DNA from: Candidatus Undinarchaeales archaeon
Lineage (GTDB): Archaea > SpSt-1190 > JASMDC01
Direction of reading: 5' to 3'
Length of the DNA stretch: 64,000 bases
NCBI GenBank assembly: GCA_030753015.1
Contig: JASMDC010000002.1
Location: forward strand, 100,567-164,566
The position numbers were made by a program, and so were the translations under genes. Positions 47,350 to 55,765 of this stretch are shown here, in pieces (the first letter of the stretch is position 1; each line of letters opens with the position of its first letter). Under the pieces are notes generated by a model. The model saw nothing but the letters and a program-made list of their open reading frames with translations, searched no databases and was not told where the DNA came from.

Positions 47350-49092
47350 GTGGGCCGCCGGGGACAGATAGCTCTCATGGGCATGATGGCGTTCGCCCTC
47401 ATGGTCGCAGTGGTCCTGTACCTACAATACTCCCGGGGCAGTGCCGAGACAGAGGTCCGGCAACATGAGCTCGAGGCGGAGACCGACGCGGGTGAGGCGG
47501 TAAAGCTCGATGTCGTGCTCACAAAGGCTTTAGAGGACGCCACGTTCGGGGCGTGCGAGGAGCTCGCTCTCCACGGAGGATATCGCCGGGAGCACCTCCC
47601 GTTCCTGCGTCATGGGCCAACGCCGTATTGGTTCGTCCGTGGCAATGTGTCCACGATCCCCTCTATCGAGCAGGTAACAGACTCGCTAAGAGCGGAGACG
47701 AACGCCCGGTTCGTCGAGGCGATCGACGCGCTGGGTAAGGAGATCACTGACCTGACGTTCGGCACCCCCGAGGTCACCGTCAGATACTCCGACGAGAACC
47801 GTATCACTACAACCGTATCTATCGATGTCACTGATGCTAAGGAGCGCACTGTTCGGATGGACGTCGCAGCGGACCTCCCCGTCCGCCTGCTCCTCCTCCG
47901 TCGGCTGGCAGAGGAGTACGTGATGGTACATCAGAACGGCCGCCGGCTCGAGAAGTCCCTCGGCCATCTCATCATCGAGGATCCGCGTATCTTCTCCCCG
48001 AACAGCCCTCCGGAGTTCGGGTGTCAGGAGGAGACCGTCACCGTGGACGAGATCCGACTCCACATTCAAGAGAACATGGTGCTCACCGTTTCCGAGGAGC
48101 TCTCCCTTGTACGTGAGTCCGAGCTCCAGCAGAGCAACATCCAATGGTCCCTCGACCATGACGATGAGGACCTGATCGTTACTCTCCTGGACCAGCGTGG
48201 GAACACCGACCGTGTCGTCAAGGAGGTGACCTCCTTCGGGGCCCAGTGCTTCAGGGTTTGGAAGGCGTTCTACAACGTGACACTTCCGATCAGGGTGACC
48301 GTGATGGATACCCAGCCCATCTCACGGGTAAGGGGCGAGAGCGTGCTCACGGCCCGACCTCTGGAGTTCAAGGTGGCGGTGGAACTGGCCATTGCGGACA
48401 ACGTGCCCTTCGAGGGCCCATCGCTCGTCTCGCCCCTCTGCAAGGGACGATGCTCGCTGGACCTCACGCTCCGTGAGGGTGATGGGGTGGGTGATGCCCC
48501 CGTGTTCCTGGGACCTTGTCTCGTGGGGTACGCTTCAGGTGAGTACCGTGAAATCCCCTGCGGGACACACGCTCTCCATGTGGCTAAGGAGGGCTTCGCC
48601 CCCGCAGAGCTCACGGTGAACCTGCACCCGGACCGTGCGGCCACCGCAGAACTAATGCTGAACCCGTTCGGTAGCCTTACTGGTTCGGTGTCCCGCCGGA
48701 ACCGTGTGTACTGTACACGGGAGTCCTGTGCTGGCCAGCGTGACCGAGTCGTTGAGAAAGGGCTCGTTCGCATCGGGTACGTCAAGGGGAATCCTCCCAG
48801 CTTCGTCACGATTGTCGTGGCAGCCCTTGCCACAGGCGAGGAGCATACTGCGGTCGTCGATGAAGGAGGGAATTTCAAGATCGACGGCCTGGTGCCTGGC
48901 GACTATGTGGTCATCGCGAACCCGAACAAGGATACCATGGGGAACACTGCGTTCAAGGTCCAGACCTTTATGGGCTCGGTTCGCGTCGAGCCTGGTACTG
49001 AGAGCCTATATGAGATAGTCATGGAACCGCTGGTTCCCGTACAAGTGGATGGAAAATGGGAGTTCGTAACAAGAACAGACGCATGCTGCTGA
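47350..49092 (+). CDS. Type IV pilin-like exported protein with large C-terminal domain
   Basis: A 580-residue protein. From the GTG at 47350 it begins MGRRGQIALMGMMAFALMVA, a short basic leader, a Gly-Gln cleavage site and a hydrophobic helix, the form of archaeal class III (pilin) signal peptides. Long relatives with an RGQ-type start and an LALHGGY segment near residue 75 are common in DPANN-type archaea. The ectodomain is beta-rich with a few Cys; a carboxypeptidase-regulatory-like fold appears near the end (GNFKIDGLVPGDYVVIANP). The frame opens at 47272, but TATA CATATAATAC (47320-47329) lies 21-25 bases before 47350. The next gene overlaps its 3' end, forming a pair. Confidence 0.7.
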   Translation: MGRRGQIALMGMMAFALMVAVVLYLQYSRGSAETEVRQHELEAETDAGEAVKLDVVLTKALEDATFGACEELALHGGYRREHLPFLRHGPTPYWFVRGNVSTIPSIEQVTDSLRAETNARFVEAIDALGKEITDLTFGTPEVTVRYSDENRITTTVSIDVTDAKERTVRMDVAADLPVRLLLLRRLAEEYVMVHQNGRRLEKSLGHLIIEDPRIFSPNSPPEFGCQEETVTVDEIRLHIQENMVLTVSEELSLVRESELQQSNIQWSLDHDDEDLIVTLLDQRGNTDRVVKEVTSFGAQCFRVWKAFYNVTLPIRVTVMDTQPISRVRGESVLTARPLEFKVAVELAIADNVPFEGPSLVSPLCKGRCSLDLTLREGDGVGDAPVFLGPCLVGYASGEYREIPCGTHALHVAKEGFAPAELTVNLHPDRAATAELMLNPFGSLTGSVSRRNRVYCTRESCAGQRDRVVEKGLVRIGYVKGNPPSFVTIVVAALATGEEHTAVVDEGGNFKIDGLVPGDYVVIANPNKDTMGNTAFKVQTFMGSVRVEPGTESLYEIVMEPLVPVQVDGKWEFVTRTDACC

Positions 49093-51809
49093 CCGCATTT
49101 GTGGTGCTGCTCGCCATGGGTTGCGCCATCCGGATAGAGGAACGACTCGACCTCTCAGCCCTACCGGAAGCCGACGTGTTCGTCAAAGTGACGTTCGCCC
49201 CAGGTGACATTATTCCCGCGAGTATCGAGGGATTACGCCAGGATCTGTGCCAACGGACCCTCACCAGTCCTATCTCATCCTGCTATGGCACTCTTGACGA
49301 GGCGAACCGCAAGGCGTTCTTCCAGGTACGTATAGAGGACATCTCCGATTCCATCCTCGACATCGGTCAGAAGGACAAGCGGCTCACCCTCACTATCGGC
49401 TATCATCCCCTGTTCACCCGCCTGCCACTCGATATGGATCGCTGGTCCATGAAAGTGACCATGCCCGACCGGCAACGCCTCTCGTTCACCGGGACGAAGC
49501 CCACGCGGTTGGACGTCCGGTACACCTTCCCCGTGCTCGCCCCCCTCCCTCTGGACGTGGAACTGGGAGCACCCGAGCTCCAGCTAGGGCAGATGGTGGC
49601 GCTCACCACATTGCTCCCGGCAAACAGACCTCGGGTGGTGATGTGCGTGCATACCCTTGCCAACGACACCCACACCCTGGGCACCAAGGTGGTCAAGGGC
49701 TGCATCCCAACCTACTTCGGCACGAGCGAGGAATGGATGGCGGGCGAGTACGAGGTAAGGACCACGGCAACCTCCTTCTACCTCGATGGTGTCGCGCTGG
49801 GCACGGACATCGATCCGCTCACCCTGGAGCGTCTCGTGGTGGCGGGTGATGACGTTGTGGTGCCCGTGTCAGTGGTCATGCACGACAAGACCGGGGACAT
49901 CTGGTTCGTTGGCGAACCCGTGTCGGTCCACCTGACCTCGCCCGACCCTGACTCCCGGTGCTCGCTCCACCTAGAGGACGTTCACGGTCGGATGTCGGTG
50001 ACACGCGCCGTCCCGTGCAATGGGGAGGCTCGGCTGGTCACCCTCGACATCCCTCCCGGTGATTACATCATAGAGGTCCGTGAGTCCTCCTCCGGTCGTA
50101 CCGTCACCACGCGACCGTTGCGCATCCTCCCTTCCAGCACTACAGCAGATCCCGCGGTCGAGATAGAGCGCGGTGACTATGCTCCGGGTGAAACGGTCAT
50201 AGCCAACCTGAACCTCCCCGGTATGGCCTGCCGCTCAGAGCTGGTGAGCGCTGAAGGTTATGTGGTGGCCATGGGCGAGCAGAGCCCGTGTACGAAGGTG
50301 CTCTTGGACACACCTCAGACGCTCCGGTCGGGGACGTACACCCTCCTTATCAAGGTCCTCAGCGACGACGTGGTCGTGGCCACTGCCCGGAAGCAGGTGG
50401 TCATCCACCGCCCCGAGGCCGCCGAGGACAGCGATCGTTCCAGATACTGTCCAGGGGGCGTATTCGCACTCACCCTTGGCAAGCTGCGCTGCATCGACTC
50501 CGGACAGCGTTGTGATCCCACCTCGGTCCAGCTCCCTGGCTGCCTATGTTTCACTGGCGTCGGTACGTTCGTCGGAGTATGCACACATACGCAAAAGTGT
50601 GCTGATGACGGTTGCCAGGAGCTGGGGCTCCAGCCCTATATCATCGCCCGGGATGTGGGGAACTGCGTGGTGCGAAAAGGGCTCGAGAGCTTCCCGTGCA
50701 TCGGGTACGGTGAGGTCTGCTCGGGATTCTGTGCCTGCACCAGCGGTCCGCAGGTAGTGGACAACTGCTACTTTGGCGAGGCCTGCACACCAGATGGCTG
50801 TGTCGAACCCGATCTCGTGCTCAAGCTCACCCATCTCGAGCCCCAGAGCGTCCGGGCAGATGCCCTGGCGAACACACAGTTCGAGCTTACAGTACTGGTG
50901 ACGTACAAGGGCAATGTGCTCGCCGACAAGCCGACGTTCTCTCTGGACCTGGGCGGTTCCCCCATCGAGCTGGTTGCCATCGAGTCACGGGGCGAGGGCC
51001 TCTGGCGTATTACGGGGAGCGTTTCCATCCCTCTTGCGCCGGGCAAGTACCCCCTGCTCCTCACGGGCAGGCACGGTGATGCGGTGTATAGCGTACGGTC
51101 ACATGTCGAGGTATGGTTCCCGCGATGGATGGCGGACGTGGCCGTTACCATCCTCGACGCACCCACTACGCTATCCACAGACCGCCTCGAGAAGGGCGAG
51201 CGGCTCGATGTGAAGTTCCGGGCCTTCGACGCGTCGGGCACAGAGCTCACCGACCTGATCCAGGATGATTTCACTTTCTCGCTGGGGTGGCGGGTGCTCA
51301 ATATCGACTCCCTGGAGTACGATCGCGCCCGCGGCCATTGGAGAGCGACCCTCTTAGGCCTGGGCGAGTTCGAGGAGTCCGACGTCCCGCTTTCGGTGCA
51401 GATCTCACACCTGGGAATGGAGGGGATGGCCGAGCGCTCCGTCACGCTGGTGGAGCAGCTGCCGGCGCGCATCGTCATTCGCGAGGTCACGCCCAAGGAA
51501 GTGTTCCAGGCCCAGACCATATGGGGCTTCGACATGACCATGGACCTCGTGCTCCAGGGCGATATCCAGCGCATCTCTGCGACGGTGCGCGGGAAGGACT
51601 ATGATGTGCTGGTCACACCATACCAGGAGTCCTTCGGAGCGAGCATGGTGAACGTCCGCTTCTGCCCGGACATCATCACGACCGGCGAGGAGATGGTCAC
51701 CCTGCGCGGTTCGACACCGGACGGTACCGAGGTGACCGCCTCAGAGACGATCATCATAGTTCCGAATCCGGGTGGCTGGTTGAACAACCGGTGCCCGACG
51801 GATGTTTAG
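49056..51809 (+). CDS. Large exported multi-domain protein paired with the pilin-like protein
   Basis: A 917-residue protein with an N-terminal signal peptide (MLLTAFVVLLAMGC). The Cys at its end, LLAMGCAIR, could be a lipidation site though the lipobox is imperfect. The body is a string of beta-sandwich-like domains with a central Cys-rich part of about 130 residues (CPGGVFALTLGKLRCID, CLCFTGVG, CADDGCQELG, CSGFCACTSG). No C-terminal membrane segment is seen. ATG 49056 overlaps the previous gene by 37 bases; ATG 49083 would overlap by 10 and still keep the signal peptide. Probably translated together with the pilin-like protein and working with it at the cell surface. Not recognised by family. 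Confidence 0.65.
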   Translation: MGVRNKNRRMLLTAFVVLLAMGCAIRIEERLDLSALPEADVFVKVTFAPGDIIPASIEGLRQDLCQRTLTSPISSCYGTLDEANRKAFFQVRIEDISDSILDIGQKDKRLTLTIGYHPLFTRLPLDMDRWSMKVTMPDRQRLSFTGTKPTRLDVRYTFPVLAPLPLDVELGAPELQLGQMVALTTLLPANRPRVVMCVHTLANDTHTLGTKVVKGCIPTYFGTSEEWMAGEYEVRTTATSFYLDGVALGTDIDPLTLERLVVAGDDVVVPVSVVMHDKTGDIWFVGEPVSVHLTSPDPDSRCSLHLEDVHGRMSVTRAVPCNGEARLVTLDIPPGDYIIEVRESSSGRTVTTRPLRILPSSTTADPAVEIERGDYAPGETVIANLNLPGMACRSELVSAEGYVVAMGEQSPCTKVLLDTPQTLRSGTYTLLIKVLSDDVVVATARKQVVIHRPEAAEDSDRSRYCPGGVFALTLGKLRCIDSGQRCDPTSVQLPGCLCFTGVGTFVGVCTHTQKCADDGCQELGLQPYIIARDVGNCVVRKGLESFPCIGYGEVCSGFCACTSGPQVVDNCYFGEACTPDGCVEPDLVLKLTHLEPQSVRADALANTQFELTVLVTYKGNVLADKPTFSLDLGGSPIELVAIESRGEGLWRITGSVSIPLAPGKYPLLLTGRHGDAVYSVRSHVEVWFPRWMADVAVTILDAPTTLSTDRLEKGERLDVKFRAFDASGTELTDLIQDDFTFSLGWRVLNIDSLEYDRARGHWRATLLGLGEFEESDVPLSVQISHLGMEGMAERSVTLVEQLPARIVIREVTPKEVFQAQTIWGFDMTMDLVLQGDIQRISATVRGKDYDVLVTPYQESFGASMVNVRFCPDIITTGEEMVTLRGSTPDGTEVTASETIIIVPNPGGWLNNRCPTDV

Positions 51810-51813
51810 GTCC

Positions 51814-53136
51814 TTATAGCTCCTGTCTGTGCTCGGTGAACCTGATCCCCAGACCATCGAGCTCGGCCAGGACCGGGACGTACACCTCGGGTGTGACGGG
51901 GATGTGCACACCTTTCAAATCAAGTCGGCCCTCGAGGAGCAGGCGTACACCGATAGCTGCAGGAAGTCCAACTGTCCTGGCGATCGCTGTATCCCCGCCC
52001 GGTCCACCGTGCTGGACGAGCGTTGCCACCACTCGTTCACAGGTCCCTTCGTGCTCCACCTCGATCTCATGGCGCATGATCACCATATCCCGCTCTCCCT
52101 CACTGTAGGCGAGCCGCCCGACCATGAGGGCGCACAGGGCATCAAGGGGTGTCTCCGCACCCTCGGGCACGATCACGTCGCCGAGGATACCCAGCCAAGA
52201 GAGGCGCGCGATGACTGGTGAGGTGGACGCGAGCCCGAGCCTCTCTGCTACCCTTTGGGTGAGGTCCGCACCAGCGGGGGCGCCGATGAGCTGGGCCGTC
52301 ACGTCCATATATCTCAGTCCGTGTACACCCTCCAAGTGGTGCTCGTCCAGCCATCCCAACCGACCGATGGCTTTCATGGTATCACACCAACCCTTGTACC
52401 GCAAGGTGCCACGGTAGAGAGTGCGTACGTCCCCGAGCCCGTAGATGTCCCGGTAGCACATCGCGTCGTGGTTCGGGTAGTACTCGAACGATCCGGTGTT
52501 CTCGACCTCCATGAGTTGGTAGTGCTCGAACAGTGTCTCGCCGGGGATGACCACATACTGGCCGTTCTCAAGGTAGCGTGCAGGTCGTTTGGAGGCGGTG
52601 AGCACACCGCGCGGGTTCCATGAGAACTTGTAACGGAAAGGATTATCTGCCGCTGCCGGAGCGGGCAGGGCGCCGCATAGCGAGCGGAATCCCACGATCT
52701 TGAAGCCAGCCTCCTGTTCCCGGGCTATCATGGATATGGCGGACATGTGGTCTATGCCCGGATCGAGGCCGAGCTCGGTGAGTATGAGCACGCCCGCTTC
52801 CCGAGCAGGGGCGTCCAGCGCGCGAAGTGCATCGTCGACATAGGAAGTGCATACCATGTGCTTACCGTTCTCGACGCACAGCTCGGCGACCCGCTGGAGA
52901 TAGGCCGGTGGGAGGATGCTGACCACGACATCAGCGTCCTTCACGAGGGAGACCATAGCACCGCGGTCTTCCGCGTCCAGAGAACGCGCCTCACCGCGAG
53001 GATGGTCCGTGATGAGTCGTTGGGCCCGCTCCACGTCCAGGTCTGCGACGATCACACGTACGCCCCCCAGGTCCAGAAGATAGCGCACAAGCGGGCGCGC
53101 TACCATCCCTGCCCCGAGCACGAGCACGGTCCCCAC
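51814..53136 (-). CDS. Saccharopine dehydrogenase-like oxidoreductase (Lys9-type)
   Basis: A 440-residue NAD(P)-dependent oxidoreductase. The Rossmann motif VLVLGAGMVARPLVRYL is at the very start, followed by DLDVERAQRL and VVVSILPPAYLQRVAELC. The centre has LTELGLDPGIDHMSA and GFRSLCGALPAPAAADNPFRYKFSWNP in two adjoining parts, the hallmark of saccharopine reductase (Lys9) and lysine-ketoglutarate-type enzymes. In fungi this makes saccharopine in lysine synthesis; in prokaryotes relatives act in lysine breakdown or carboxyspermidine synthesis. GTG 53136 is chosen because AAGGTGA precedes it and it lies 11 bases after the upstream gene's stop. It is downstream of a membrane-protein gene on the same strand. 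Confidence 0.86.
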   Translation of the reverse strand: MGTVLVLGAGMVARPLVRYLLDLGGVRVIVADLDVERAQRLITDHPRGEARSLDAEDRGAMVSLVKDADVVVSILPPAYLQRVAELCVENGKHMVCTSYVDDALRALDAPAREAGVLILTELGLDPGIDHMSAISMIAREQEAGFKIVGFRSLCGALPAPAAADNPFRYKFSWNPRGVLTASKRPARYLENGQYVVIPGETLFEHYQLMEVENTGSFEYYPNHDAMCYRDIYGLGDVRTLYRGTLRYKGWCDTMKAIGRLGWLDEHHLEGVHGLRYMDVTAQLIGAPAGADLTQRVAERLGLASTSPVIARLSWLGILGDVIVPEGAETPLDALCALMVGRLAYSEGERDMVIMRHEIEVEHEGTCERVVATLVQHGGPGGDTAIARTVGLPAAIGVRLLLEGRLDLKGVHIPVTPEVYVPVLAELDGLGIRFTEHRQEL

Positions 53137-53146
53137 TGCGCTCACC

Positions 53147-53995
53147 TTAGTACGCCGTCCCGAACCGATTCTTACGCTCATGTCGCCCCCAGAGCTCCTT
53201 GGACGTCTCGATGCTGGAATAGCAGGCCTCCACCTCGGTCATGGTCGTCCGTCCGTACTCGCACAGATCCTCGCTCTGTTCGACGCATCCCAGCCAGATG
53301 AGGTCAAGGGCCGCGCCGTACATCACCCACATGGGTGACGTGCGCATTCCCTCTACCTCGCTCCGTCGGATGAGGGTACCGGTACCGAACGGCTCACCCC
53401 ATGCATGCTCCACGGCCCGCTCCTTGCCCATGACCACGATCTTCCGTATCTCTTGTAGGAGGGAAAGAGCCACGAATATGAGCACGGCTCCCCCTGCCGC
53501 ACTTGTCCTTCCATCTCCTGTGTACGCGAGCGCAGTCATAGCGAGCACACCCACCCCCATCACCAATCGGAGCGCCGGTAGAGGGCTCGGCCGCAATAAG
53601 GTGCTCACGGCCTTGGCGATGACCGCTGCGGCCAAGGGACCGTCCCCTCCATCGTTAACGAACCGGTGAGCTACCTGAACGAACTGGGCCGGAATGTCCG
53701 CAACAGGCTCGTCGAAGATGATCGCGCTCCTACGTTTTTCAGCCCGACGAGCCTCTACCTGGTCGGCCAGCGCGTCCAGGTCGGTGACAGAGGGTGCCTT
53801 GGTAGGGAGTGTGAGCCGTCCGAGCGCTGCCATGGGAGCAGCGAGGAGGATGAGGATTACGAGATAGAATCCCCCGATGACGCCCAGGAAGGGGAGGAGT
53901 CCTTCGCTTGTCGGCACCGGCCGTCCGTAGAGGAGGGCAAGCAGCACAAGCACGGCGACAGCATCGCGACCGCTCACGAACGTCCCCACCGGCAT
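53147..53995 (-). CDS. Membrane protein, function unknown
   Basis: A 282-residue protein with four hydrophobic segments in two pairs: AVAVLVLLALLYG and FLGVIGGFYLVILILLAAPM near the N-terminus, and LVMGVGVLAMTALAYTG and AAGGAVLIFVALSLLQEI in the middle. Between the pairs is a charged cytoplasmic-looking loop of about 80 residues (VEARRAEKRRSAIIFDEPV), and the last 85 residues are soluble with two Cys. No known family is recognised. Its stop is 11 bases before the saccharopine-dehydrogenase-like gene, so they share a transcript. Confidence 0.6.
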   Translation of the reverse strand: MPVGTFVSGRDAVAVLVLLALLYGRPVPTSEGLLPFLGVIGGFYLVILILLAAPMAALGRLTLPTKAPSVTDLDALADQVEARRAEKRRSAIIFDEPVADIPAQFVQVAHRFVNDGGDGPLAAAVIAKAVSTLLRPSPLPALRLVMGVGVLAMTALAYTGDGRTSAAGGAVLIFVALSLLQEIRKIVVMGKERAVEHAWGEPFGTGTLIRRSEVEGMRTSPMWVMYGAALDLIWLGCVEQSEDLCEYGRTTMTEVEACYSSIETSKELWGRHERKNRFGTAY

Positions 53996-54079
53996 ACCGA
54001 TGACTTCAGGGAAAGGTCGAGGCAGCGGGCGAGCACGAGTATTAGGACGCCATGCACGGCCCCCACGACCATATCAGGC

Positions 54080-54334
54080 CTACTCCTTCTTCTTCGGGGA
54101 GGCCTTCTTCTTGGCGGCCGGCTTCTTATCGCTCTTCTTCGCGGGTTTCTTGACTACCTTCTTCGTGGTCGGACCGTGGTCCTTGTGAGCGCACTTCTGC
54201 TCCCAGTGCTTGCAGGGACTACCCATATGGACCTTGAGCTGAGCGTAAGCCTCGACGGCATTATCGCCCATGCTCCGTCCCTTGCAGAGGGAGGGCTTGA
54301 CGGCCTTCTTTAGGATCGGGCACTTGATTGACAT
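54080..54334 (-). CDS. Small basic Cys-containing protein with histone H1-like tail
   Basis: An 84-residue protein. The first half has four Cys (IKCPILKKAVKPSLCKGRS and SPCKHWEQKCAHKDHG) that may bind metal. The second half is almost pure Lys, Ala, Pro and Ser (VVKKPAKKSDKKPAAKKK), like the C-terminal tail of histone H1 or bacterial HU-like and Hc1 proteins that coat DNA. ATG 54334 lies 29 bases from the shared TATA element at 54360-54367 and is preferred to ATG 54355. DNA or RNA binding is inferred from charge alone. Confidence 0.62.
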   Translation of the reverse strand: MSIKCPILKKAVKPSLCKGRSMGDNAVEAYAQLKVHMGSPCKHWEQKCAHKDHGPTTKKVVKKPAKKSDKKPAAKKKASPKKKE

Positions 54335-54356
54335 GTGTGCACGTAGCAGAGCCAAT

Positions 54357-54368
54357 CTTCTAATACCT
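54357..54368. promoter_or_regulatory. Bidirectional promoter of basic-protein and cpgS-like genes
   Basis: TTCTAATACC at about 54358-54367 reads TTAGAA/GGTATTAG on the other strand. It is 25 bases before ATG 54388 on the right and about 29 bases before ATG 54334 on the left, so a single A/T-rich element is correctly placed for leaderless messages in both directions. Confidence 0.55.
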
Positions 54369-54387
54369 TGGCCTTCTCGACGCCTCC

Positions 54388-55707
54388 ATGGGACGGACGA
54401 AGGTCATCATCATGGGAGCGGCAGGTCGTGACTTCCACAATTTCAACGTGTTCTTCCGCGACAATGATGACTATGAGGTCGTGACCTTCACAGCCACCCA
54501 GATCCCCAACATCGCCGGACGAAGGTACCCGCCCGAGCTGTCAGGGGCCCTCTATCCGAAAGGTATCCCGATACGTAAGGAAGAGGCCCTCCCCGAGCTC
54601 ATCCGGGAGCACGATATCGATCAGGTTATACTCGCATACAGCGACCTCTCCTACAAGCACGTCATGACGTGTGCATCGATCACCCTCGCAGCAGGTGCGG
54701 ACTTCCGTCTCATGGGCGCAAAGAGCACCATGATCAAGTCATCCAAACCGATGATCGCGGTCTGTGCTGTGCGAACTGGCTGCGGTAAGAGCCAGACCGC
54801 CCGGTACATCCTCCAGATCCTGCGCGACCTGGGCAAGAAGGTCGTCGTGGTCCGGCATCCTATGCCGTACGGTGACCTCGTCGCGCAAGCCGTCCAGCGG
54901 TTCGCCACCTATGAGGACCTAGAGAAGAACAAGTGCACCATCGAGGAACGGGAGGAGTACGAGCCGCACATCGATATGGGCGCAATCGTGTACGCGGGCG
55001 TGGACTACGAGCGCATCCTCCGAGAGGCGGAGAAAGAGGCTGATGTCATCGTTTGGGACGGTGGTAACAACGACCTGCCCTTCTACAAACCAGACCTCTT
55101 CATCGTGCTCGCGGACCCTCATCGACCCGGCCACGAGGTCGCGTACTATCCTGGCGAGGCAAACCTGCGGATGGCCGATGTGATCATCATCAACAAGGTG
55201 GACTCCGCCCGCCCCGACCAGCTTCATGAGGTCGTGGACAATATCGCCTTGGCCAATCCCGAGGCCGTGGTCATAGAAGCGGCATCACCAATCACCGTTG
55301 AGAATCCAGACAGTGTGAAGGGGAAGCGGGTGCTCGTGGTCGAGGACGGGCCGACGCTCACTCATGGCGAGATGCCCTATGGCGCGGGGACCGTGGCCGC
55401 CCGTCGGCTCTGGGCCGGTGAGATCGTCGATCCCCGTCCCGCGGCGATAGGCACCATTAAGAGCGTGTTCAAGAAATTCGATCACTTGGGTCCAGTGCTC
55501 CCTGCCATGGGCTACTCACCAAAGCAGGTCAAGGAGCTGGAAACGACCATCAATGAAACCGATGCTGACCTCGTGCTCATCGGCACTCCAATCGACCTGC
55601 GGCGGCTTGTCGATATCAAGGGGAAACCGGCGCTAAGAGTGCGTTACGACCTTGAACCGCGCACGGGCCCGCCCCTCCGGGAGCTTGTGGAGAAGGCCGT
55701 GAAGTGA
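54388..55707 (+). CDS. cpgS: Cyclic 2,3-diphosphoglycerate synthetase-like GTPase/ATPase
   Basis: A 439-residue P-loop protein. The N-terminal part (KVIIMGAAGRDFHNFNVFFR) and the P-loop CAVRTGCGKSQTARYI near residue 128 match the cyclic 2,3-diphosphoglycerate synthetase family; further motifs are VWDGGNNDLPFYKPDL and VIIINKVDSARP (an Asn-Lys-x-Asp-like nucleotide site). In Methanothermus the enzyme closes 2,3-diphosphoglycerate into the cyclic thermoprotectant with ATP; homologues are widespread and not all are proven. Start at ATG 54388, 25 bases after the shared TATA. It stands alone. Confidence 0.85.
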   Translation: MGRTKVIIMGAAGRDFHNFNVFFRDNDDYEVVTFTATQIPNIAGRRYPPELSGALYPKGIPIRKEEALPELIREHDIDQVILAYSDLSYKHVMTCASITLAAGADFRLMGAKSTMIKSSKPMIAVCAVRTGCGKSQTARYILQILRDLGKKVVVVRHPMPYGDLVAQAVQRFATYEDLEKNKCTIEEREEYEPHIDMGAIVYAGVDYERILREAEKEADVIVWDGGNNDLPFYKPDLFIVLADPHRPGHEVAYYPGEANLRMADVIIINKVDSARPDQLHEVVDNIALANPEAVVIEAASPITVENPDSVKGKRVLVVEDGPTLTHGEMPYGAGTVAARRLWAGEIVDPRPAAIGTIKSVFKKFDHLGPVLPAMGYSPKQVKELETTINETDADLVLIGTPIDLRRLVDIKGKPALRVRYDLEPRTGPPLRELVEKAVK

Positions 55708-55765
55708 GCCGGACCTGGGAATCTCGGGCAAATGAATATATTGTTACGCAGGAAATGATGGCTCC

